From: Candidatus Cloacimonadota bacterium
Lineage (GTDB): Bacteria > Cloacimonadota > Cloacimonadia > Cloacimonadales > Cloacimonadaceae
Length of the DNA stretch: 49,458 nt
Assembly (NCBI GenBank): GCA_012728875.1
Contig: JAAYEF010000001.1
Location: 1-49,458 of the forward strand
Direction of reading: 5' to 3'
Position 1 is the first letter of the stretch. The number at the start of each line of letters is the position of its first letter. Shown here in pieces: positions 43,426-49,458 of the stretch. The notes beneath the pieces were generated by a model. It ran no database searches. It was not told the origin of the DNA and was given only the letters and a program-made list of their open reading frames with translations. The position numbers were made by a program, and so were the translations under genes.

Positions 43426-43824
43426 ATGAAGAAATTTTTCAAAAAGGCCCTGGTGTTCGGTGGAGTGGCTTTGGCAGCCCATTTCGGCTTCAAAGCCTAC
43501 AAACGCTTCAGCGGCATTACCAAACTTGCGAAATCCCTGCCTGAATTTCTTAACAATATTTATGGCGAAAGGCCAAAACTGCACGTGAATCAATCCCTGA
43601 ACATGCTGAACCTCAAAGTGGAATTCTCGCCGGAAATCCTGGAAAAGCATGAAGATATTGAAACCACCGTGCGTGAATACATCGACGACTTCCATCCCGA
43701 AATGGCAAGGGGAGCCATCACCATCGAGGTGATTGCCCGCTCCGAGGAAGATGAAGGTGAAGAACCTTTTGAAGAAGAAGACGAAGAAGAGGAAGCTCCC
43801 GTCCAGCAGGAAGACGAAGAGTAA
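43426..43824 (+). CDS. Small hypothetical protein with acidic C-terminal tail
   Basis: The 132-residue product starts with a short basic-hydrophobic segment (KKFFKKALVFGGVALAAHFG) that is either a signal anchor or an amphipathic helix. A folded middle of about 70 residues follows (KLHVNQSLNMLNLKVEFSPEI). The last 25 residues are almost entirely Glu and Asp. I do not recognise the family. It lies 23 bases after the OB-fold gene with AAGGAGAG ahead, and a terminator follows. Confidence 0.65.
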   Translation: MKKFFKKALVFGGVALAAHFGFKAYKRFSGITKLAKSLPEFLNNIYGERPKLHVNQSLNMLNLKVEFSPEILEKHEDIETTVREYIDDFHPEMARGAITIEVIARSEEDEGEEPFEEEDEEEEAPVQQEDEE

Positions 43825-43846
43825 AAAACCTTTGCAAAGCGAAATT

Positions 43847-43878
43847 ACCCGCGTTCCACAAGGGACGTGGGTTTTTTA
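43847..43878 (+). terminator. Terminator of the two-gene unit
   Basis: ACCCGCGTTCC pairs with GGGACGTGGGT (two mismatches) around ACAA, followed by six T residues, about 25 bases past the stop. Confidence 0.75.
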
Positions 43879-44390
43879 TATAGATTTGGGATGCACAGGA
43901 TTGGAGCGATGAAAAGGGGATTTGGTTTTAGGGTTCTCGCAGATTAGTGCTAAAAACATCGATAACAAGGTGTTAACGTTGTAACGTTTTAGCGAATCTC
44001 GCCACCTCGTCACTTTTTTTTGAAAGTTACCTTCATTTTTTATCCTCCATATTTTTTGTTCTTATAATTGACTCCATATACCTGCAAAACCTGCTTTGGA
44101 CAATCCCAAAACACCCAAAACACATCCAAACAATTCTTTGGGAAGAGTTTGGGATGTGTTCAGCTTGTCTTTAGCTTGGAAAAATCATTCCCCTCTATAT
44201 GTAGTGGGCAAGTTTTAAGGTGATTTTGCAGATTCTTTGTATAGATTAGGGATACACAGGCTGGTCAGGATGAAAAGGGGATTTGGTTTTAGCGTTTCGC
44301 TGCGCATCAGGCAAAAAAAGAGCCAGCTCTAAAGTCTCCATCTCGCCATCTCACCATCTCGCCATCTCACCATCTCACCATTATACCACA
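43879..44390. repeat. Intergenic repeat region
   Basis: No gene is supported. It contains two copies of a dispersed repeat starting TATAGATTTGGGATGCACAG (43879) and TATAGATTAGGGATACACAG (44240), each reaching GATGAAAAGGGGATTTGG. It also has the second copy of the 27-bp repeat (44148-44174) and an 8-bp microsatellite CCATCTCG/CCATCTCA, five units, at 44338-44377. Other copies of the first repeat are at 9998 and 12306. Confidence 0.75.
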
Positions 44391-44417
44391 CAAAAAAAGT
44401 CCCGCGTAAAGCGGGAC
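44391..44417 (-). terminator. Terminator of the 1251-residue gene
   Basis: Minus strand GTCCCGC-tttac-GCGGGAC followed by seven T residues, 25 bases after the stop at 44442. Confidence 0.9.
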
Positions 44418-44441
44418 ATTATTAACTCATTGGCTCAGGGT

Positions 44442-47400
44442 TCAATTCCTTCTGCGTGAAGGCATATCCCCCATTTCATTTTGTCGATTCGAGGGTTCCC
44501 GCTGATCACGTTCCGCAGTCACGATAAAGAAGCCTCTGTCGCCTAAATGGAAATAATTGTTCAAGTTGAGTTCCGTGGTGGGATAATTCACTGCAACAAG
44601 AAGGTTTTGTGCACTTGGCGTGAAATACGGGTCAACGCTGCGATAGATGTTGAAGCGTGTGCAAACTCCCTCAAAATCCCATTCCAGCTTGTAGGTTCCA
44701 GCCTGAGTTTTGTTCACCCGCAGGTTGGTAACCGGTTCCACGCTGAAGGGCAACCAGATCATTTGGAAGGGTCCGTAAACGTTGTTATAGTCATTGCTTT
44801 CAAAAGCGTCATCGTCAGTGTCAATCTGCACATATGAATTCCAAGTTCCAGTCCCGTAGCCAGTTACATAAAACACCACCTGTTCAGTGCTGTAGGCCGG
44901 CACCTCTTGAATCTGATAAAAAGCATTTCCGACGTTTCCTGCCACGGGTGGAGTCTGTCTGTTGTGATAAAGGTCGATGTAGAAGGGATCAATAACATCA
45001 GCGCCACCGATGTTCGAGAAAGTGACCACACACAGAACTTCCTCGCCTTCCGTGGCAGCTTGCGGGATATATTCCGCTTTCAGAATCACCAAATCCGGCA
45101 CGTCGGGGTCGAGACATGGGCTCCAGAAAATGCGGTCATGGGGGTCCTTTTCATATTGTTCGCCGTGGGAATATCCTGTTGCGTCGATGAAATGCACAAT
45201 ACCCTGATTTTCGCTTTTTCTCACGTTATTGGCATTAGGCCATCTGTTGAATTCTGCGTTTTTCACGGTGAGAATCTGGTCGTTCTCAATCCTTAACAAA
45301 CAGGAACCTTCCAAACCCATGCTATATTCGAAGGCGCAGTTGTGAAAGGAGTGTTCCTCATCCACGATGGCACCGTCATGCACGTAAAAACCATCCATGG
45401 TGGCATGCCTGAAGTCTGTGTATTCCGCCGCAACGCTGCCACCATCTAAAACAGAATATTCCATCCAATCCACAGAGTTTGCGATGGTAATCCTCTGCGC
45501 GTCCGTACCCAAGCTTTCCAGCCTGCCGCCGGAATGAATCCGCAGTTTGCTGTGTGGACTACCTTTGAAATCAATAGTGGTGCCGGGCTCCAGCTTCAGC
45601 AAGCCGCCGTTTCTCACATTCAGGTCACCACGGCAGGTCAGAATCAGTCCATTCGTTTCAATCCATCCTCTGTTCACGTCGATATTGCCTTTCACCTCGA
45701 GGTCATCAATTAGCCAAATGCCGATGCTGCTATCCACAACCAGGTTTGGCAGCCAGTTTCCGTTGATCACGCTGATTCCAACATTGCCATTACCATAGTT
45801 ATCATCCATAATCACGGTTCCGCCCGTGGGCTGAAAAGAACCCGCGTATTGCGCATTCACGCCATCACAAATAACATACCCGGAATTCATGTTGAACTCA
45901 CAGTTTTCCATAATATAAAGACTGCTGTTTGCCAAGCGGAGGGTGCCTCCATCGATTGTGACGTTGCCTCTGAACTCAATTTGTCTGGGAATATCGTGAT
46001 AATTAAAGATTAATTCGCCGTTGTGGGCAATGTTAATGCTTGAAGTGGCCAAAAATTGAGGTTTTCCCTCGACGATGACTTTTGAAGGTCCAACATTCAA
46101 GGTTCCGCCAAACATGTTCATCGTTCCACTCACCTTCACCGGTTGTGTGGCGTTTTCTTCAAAACCAAGCGAAGAGGTCCCAAAGAAATTAAGGTCTCCC
46201 CACACAAACACATCATGGGTACTTTCGTTTGAAACCAGGTAATGCGCATTGCGGTTAGGACCGCCGAGGTGCAGATTTTGGAAACCGAATAAATCCTCCT
46301 GCACTGTGATGTAATGCGTTCCCTGGCCTTGCAAGTGGAGTATCATGCCCTCATGAAAAACGATAATGGCACCGTTTTCGACCAGAAAATCCCCACGTCC
46401 TATAGCGCTACCAGACGTAAATTGGGCACTGGAACCGGATAAGAAATTCATGTTGCCTTCGACTAAAATGGTGCCATTGCTGCCGGCATTGCCCATACTG
46501 ATATTACCGTAGCAGGTGAGATCATTATACACTGTGAGGAATTGTTCAGTAATCCCCAAAGTACCCGCCTGCACAATCAGGTTTTCGCAATCCAGGTCTG
46601 ATAACAAATCAACTTTGCGATTGCCCCAGCCGGTTTTATTTATCTTCAGTGTGGGCAGCATCATCGGCTCAAGGATATTGATTTGAGCTTCCTCGGTGCC
46701 GTATAATTCAATCGTGGCGCCGGAGGCGCTGAATTGTGAGTGGTAGCCTGTGAAATCTCCCGCCATGCGGATGGTTCCACCTGTGATGTCGGTATGGAAC
46801 GTATCTTCATAAGCGCCGGAATACAAATGTATCCCCTGGGTTTTGAAATCCAAAACCCCGCCGTGTATTTGCACGGAAGCACCTTCCGCGTAGGGCCAAT
46901 ATGAAGGTGTGGAGCCGCCATAAATGTTCATTGTGCCACCAGCCATGTAGATGTACCCCAAGAGGTCAATCCAGGCGCCGGGTGCGGTGTTATAAGCGTT
47001 TATTGTGCCGTTTTCATAACAATACCAGCCCCCAGCCAAGCCGTTGTTTGCCAGGCTCAGAGCCGTGAAAGTTCCGTCCATTGCCGCCACAGCGCCCCGA
47101 ACCACGGAGTATTCGTCGCAAATCACTTCACCGCCGTTATAAATCAAAAAAGCTCCCAATGCTTTGTCAATCTCCAAAACGTTGAAATGGGTGTTGCCAT
47201 AATGGTGCTGGCTATCGTCGTGTTTCACAAATCTCACCGTGGAAGAGCCCGCGTCGAAGTGGTCAAAACCCGCATAGTTTGTCCAATTTCCCCACATGCT
47301 AAGGGTGCTGCTGCCCAGACTTAAGACCCCGCTTTCGATGCTCAGGTTTCCATTGCAGATCAGATCGTCGGTGACCTCAACCGTTCCGCCGGAGCGGATG

Positions 47401-48197
47401 CAAAGATTGTTCAAACCCGTCACACCTGTGGGATGGATAAACTGGTCGCCCTCACCTTCCATCACCAGAGTGCCATAATACCAGTCCACGCCGCGCTCTG
47501 GATTGTAGGAGACAAAATCGTTTTTCAAAATCATGTTCCCCTCATACCAAAATATACATTCTGCAGTGCTGTCCGCAGGCGTGCCGTTATAAAAATTGTG
47601 GTTCACCACAAAATCGTGGGTGGATTCGGAAGAAAATACCGCCTTGGCGGGAGAGCGAACATCCATCACCAGATCATAAAATTCGGTGTTTGCGCTTTGG
47701 TTCTTGAGATACTTATATTGGCCAGTGCTTGTGAACATACGAAGTGTACCATTGCCAAATTTCACATTGGAACCGGGAAGAAATGTCACGTTTTGTCTGG
47801 CTGCAATCACGGCTCCAGAATGACTGATCGTAACCGTGGCGCCGTCATCCCAAGTCAAGTTGCCTCTCACATCAATCTGATTGGCTGACGTGATGGTGAT
47901 ATTGCCCTTGACCGTCATTGTAGTAGTTACAGAAAGATTCGCTCCGTCCAGGCTAAGCTGGCCTCCGTTTTGCACATTTAGGCTTCTGCATTGCGCCGGA
48001 CCTTGGCTGATAACAGGATAGTTTGGCAAATCGGCTTGAATGTTAACCATGGACGTATTGGTGGGAACCACGTTGCTAAACCAGTTTGCGGGGTTGTGCC
48101 AGTTTGTGTCCGCTGAGCCGGTCCAAAGAGCGTGTGTCTGGGCGCTTAGCGCCGCCGCAAGCAGCACCAAAGCTGTTAACAAGATGAGTTTTTTCAC
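44442..48197 (-). CDS. Large secreted beta-solenoid protein with CARDB domain
   Basis: The product has 1251 residues. MKKLILLTALVLLAAALSA is the signal peptide. Residues 25-920 form a long solenoid of roughly 20-25-residue rungs with repeats such as CRSLNVQNGGQLSLDG, LTWDDGATVTISHSG, LSIESGVLSLGSSTLSMWGNWTN and MNMFGGTLNVGPSKVIVEGK, typical of autotransporter-like beta-helix exoproteins. Near residue 1060 a CARDB domain follows (VPDLVILKAEYIPQAATEGEEVLCVVTFSNIGG), then an FN3-like end. The protein stops at GDMPSRRRN with no FlgD/Ig sorting module, unlike other exoproteins here. It is probably exported and large; role perhaps adhesion. TTTTCTCC (reverse GGAGAAAA) provides the ribosome-binding site. 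Confidence 0.8.
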   Translation of the reverse strand: MKKLILLTALVLLAAALSAQTHALWTGSADTNWHNPANWFSNVVPTNTSMVNIQADLPNYPVISQGPAQCRSLNVQNGGQLSLDGANLSVTTTMTVKGNITITSANQIDVRGNLTWDDGATVTISHSGAVIAARQNVTFLPGSNVKFGNGTLRMFTSTGQYKYLKNQSANTEFYDLVMDVRSPAKAVFSSESTHDFVVNHNFYNGTPADSTAECIFWYEGNMILKNDFVSYNPERGVDWYYGTLVMEGEGDQFIHPTGVTGLNNLCIRSGGTVEVTDDLICNGNLSIESGVLSLGSSTLSMWGNWTNYAGFDHFDAGSSTVRFVKHDDSQHHYGNTHFNVLEIDKALGAFLIYNGGEVICDEYSVVRGAVAAMDGTFTALSLANNGLAGGWYCYENGTINAYNTAPGAWIDLLGYIYMAGGTMNIYGGSTPSYWPYAEGASVQIHGGVLDFKTQGIHLYSGAYEDTFHTDITGGTIRMAGDFTGYHSQFSASGATIELYGTEEAQINILEPMMLPTLKINKTGWGNRKVDLLSDLDCENLIVQAGTLGITEQFLTVYNDLTCYGNISMGNAGSNGTILVEGNMNFLSGSSAQFTSGSAIGRGDFLVENGAIIVFHEGMILHLQGQGTHYITVQEDLFGFQNLHLGGPNRNAHYLVSNESTHDVFVWGDLNFFGTSSLGFEENATQPVKVSGTMNMFGGTLNVGPSKVIVEGKPQFLATSSINIAHNGELIFNYHDIPRQIEFRGNVTIDGGTLRLANSSLYIMENCEFNMNSGYVICDGVNAQYAGSFQPTGGTVIMDDNYGNGNVGISVINGNWLPNLVVDSSIGIWLIDDLEVKGNIDVNRGWIETNGLILTCRGDLNVRNGGLLKLEPGTTIDFKGSPHSKLRIHSGGRLESLGTDAQRITIANSVDWMEYSVLDGGSVAAEYTDFRHATMDGFYVHDGAIVDEEHSFHNCAFEYSMGLEGSCLLRIENDQILTVKNAEFNRWPNANNVRKSENQGIVHFIDATGYSHGEQYEKDPHDRIFWSPCLDPDVPDLVILKAEYIPQAATEGEEVLCVVTFSNIGGADVIDPFYIDLYHNRQTPPVAGNVGNAFYQIQEVPAYSTEQVVFYVTGYGTGTWNSYVQIDTDDDAFESNDYNNVYGPFQMIWLPFSVEPVTNLRVNKTQAGTYKLEWDFEGVCTRFNIYRSVDPYFTPSAQNLLVAVNYPTTELNLNNYFHLGDRGFFIVTAERDQREPSNRQNEMGDMPSRRRN

Positions 48198-48943
48198 TTT
48201 TTCTCCTTTGCTGAACCTGGGGTTTTAATATTATGTGAGTGCCGAAGGCTCGAATCAAGGCATCCGGGGCTTGCGACGCTCAGGTTAAAGGTTTTGGTAT
48301 CAAAATGTTGCGTTTCCATCATGTGTATTTTCACCGTTTTTAACGATTGTATTCACCATATATGAGACATCTCATGAATTATTCAAAAGCTGTCAAGCCT
48401 TTTATGGTGCTTGGTTTTCTTGGGATTCACTCTCAATGATTTCGCTTTTAAGCCAGGCAAAAACAAGCCCGCTGCCCCAAACGAACTTCAAGCTGAATCA
48501 ATGACTTAAACTCCATGTAGTTATATGCATATCAATGCCTTATAAGGATCAACTCCGCTATATGTTTTTAACTCCGCCTGCCCTTCCTGCCACCCTTGAT
48601 CTGCTCCCATATCCTGCTTCACAAATCCTCCCCGGGCACCCGCGTTTTTCGTGGGTGCTTGAGGGGTGCGAACACGCTGCGATCAAAGCTGCCCTCAAGG
48701 TGCTTACAGCCCCAAAGTTTTGATTTCTTGAAGCCCTGTCCTTTTTATATATGGCTCGATCAAGGCGCAAACCGGTAACAAAGTATCACCGGATCCTCAT
48801 GCAAGACATTGGGTTCCATGCTAAGACCATCTAACTTGAATACCACATTGTTTAGCTTCCCCTCCCGGAATCAATTGCCGCCACGTCGATGTTTGGTGCG
48901 CCCTAAATACCTGATTCACCCCTCCAATTGTATTTGGATCATC
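48198..48943. other. 746-bp intergenic region
   Basis: No gene is supported; short frames here have no family match or good start. It contains the second copy of the queA-leader palindrome (48637-48673) and the promoter region of the 1251-residue gene. The remainder shows no repeats I could recognise. Confidence 0.5.
48637..48673. repeat. Palindromic repeat, copy of the queA-leader sequence
   Basis: CACCCGCGTTTTTCGTGGGTGC with the continuation TTGAGGGGTGCGAAC matches 35113-35148 with few changes, including the hairpin and the GGTGCGA end. Here it is intergenic and not translated. Confidence 0.7.
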
Positions 48944-49458
48944 TTATCTCAAATACAAGATTCTTCTGCTTGACTTGTATTTGCCTTTTTCAAGTACAAC
49001 AAAATAGACACCGCCACAAACCTGGTTTCCGTCATCATCTTTCGCATCCCATAAAAAGCTGTGATCGCCCGCAGTCTTGGCAGAAATATTGTGAGTTCTA
49101 ATCCTTTGCCCTTTGATGTTATAGATACTGAGCTTGCATTGTCCCGGTTCAGGTATTTTGGCTGTGATTGTGCTTTTATCTGAAAAGGGATTGGGATGGC
49201 TGGAGACGGAAAACTGGGCTTGTGGTATTGAATGATCAGAGTTGGATACTCCGTCTGAAAGAGTATAAACAATTCTTGGTGAATACTGGAAAAAGGAATA
49301 GCTGCCAGTACTTGTTACTATAAAATCATCCCTGTTATCCCAATCGGAAAAGCCATCCAAATAAATGCGATATTGGGTAAGCGACCTATTTGCAGCATAA
49401 TCCATTAAAAGACATTCGGTAACATCATAAGTCACCCAACTTGGTACTACAAGGGTCT
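48944..49458 (-). CDS. C-terminal part of a sorting-domain exoprotein (cut by window edge)
   Basis: The frame is open from the window edge to the stop at 48944; an in-frame GTG at 49435 is unlikely to be the start because residues are readable before it (LVVPSW). About 170 residues are present. The first 75 are unassigned beta-rich sequence; the last 85 are a FlgD/Ig-like sorting module (HPNPFSDKSTITAKIPE, YNIKGQRIRTHNIS, WDAKDDDGNQVCGGVYFV, SSRRILYL). The gene begins outside the window, so the family of the main domain is unknown. Confidence 0.75.
   Translation of the reverse strand, partial: TLVVPSWVTYDVTECLLMDYAANRSLTQYRIYLDGFSDWDNRDDFIVTSTGSYSFFQYSPRIVYTLSDGVSNSDHSIPQAQFSVSSHPNPFSDKSTITAKIPEPGQCKLSIYNIKGQRIRTHNISAKTAGDHSFLWDAKDDDGNQVCGGVYFVVLEKGKYKSSRRILYLR

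Noticed and set aside
48535-48778. Short plus-strand frames of 60-62 codons
   Set aside because: They are read through the palindromic repeat, lack family similarity and have no convincing ribosome-binding site.

Overview
The window looks like chromosome from a Cloacimonadota bacterium (relatives of Candidatus Cloacimonas). I infer this from secreted proteins ending in a FlgD/Ig-like type IX-style sorting module, a B12-dependent methylmalonyl-CoA mutase operon, a MutL/GlmL-type protein next to a two-subunit amine dehydrogenase (amino-acid fermentation), and many DUF4143-type ATPase and dispersed-repeat features. No rRNA or tRNA gene was seen. The assignment is by family knowledge only; no search was run.

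Layout. 1-4295: a large secreted protein (minus strand) and a small flavin-binding protein. Two copies of one terminal-inverted-repeat element bound this stretch; each breaks a gene, the 3' end of the secreted protein gene and an iron alcohol dehydrogenase gene. 4393-7391: a stranded set of phage-tail-like genes. 7577-7795: a terminator and an iterated 22-23 bp transposon-end-like repeat. 7928-12518: an Omp28/thioredoxin-like secreted protein, then a DUF4143 ATPase gene enclosed between two 595-bp direct repeats. 12632-14132: an IS200-like (RAYT-type) transposase gene flanked by inverted arrays of 53-bp palindromic units. This is the strongest candidate for an undescribed system. 14211-17769: a beta-helix surface protein and a sigma-70-like protein.

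18113-25100 is metabolic: on the minus strand pgk-mutA-mutB-meaB are packed with overlapping stops and starts, preceded by a thermonuclease-family gene. 25232-31517 (plus) holds a 965-residue MutL-like ASKHA protein and a two-gene FAD/iron-sulfur amine dehydrogenase. 31654-42338 (minus) holds a TPR lipoprotein, a coaBC-SDR-queA-birA operon joined by 4-nt overlaps, and uvrA followed by a GH13 amylase. 42689-43824 (plus) has two small genes. 44442-49458 (minus) has a 1251-residue beta-solenoid/CARDB secreted protein and the C-terminal end of another sorting-domain protein that runs off the window.

Working together: the mutase, its small chain and MeaB interconvert succinyl-CoA and methylmalonyl-CoA for propionate metabolism. 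The MutL-like protein and amine dehydrogenase fit amino-acid use. The coaBC, birA and queA genes are cofactor and tRNA housekeeping. The accessory half (1-17800) is dominated by surface proteins and repeat-driven rearrangement.
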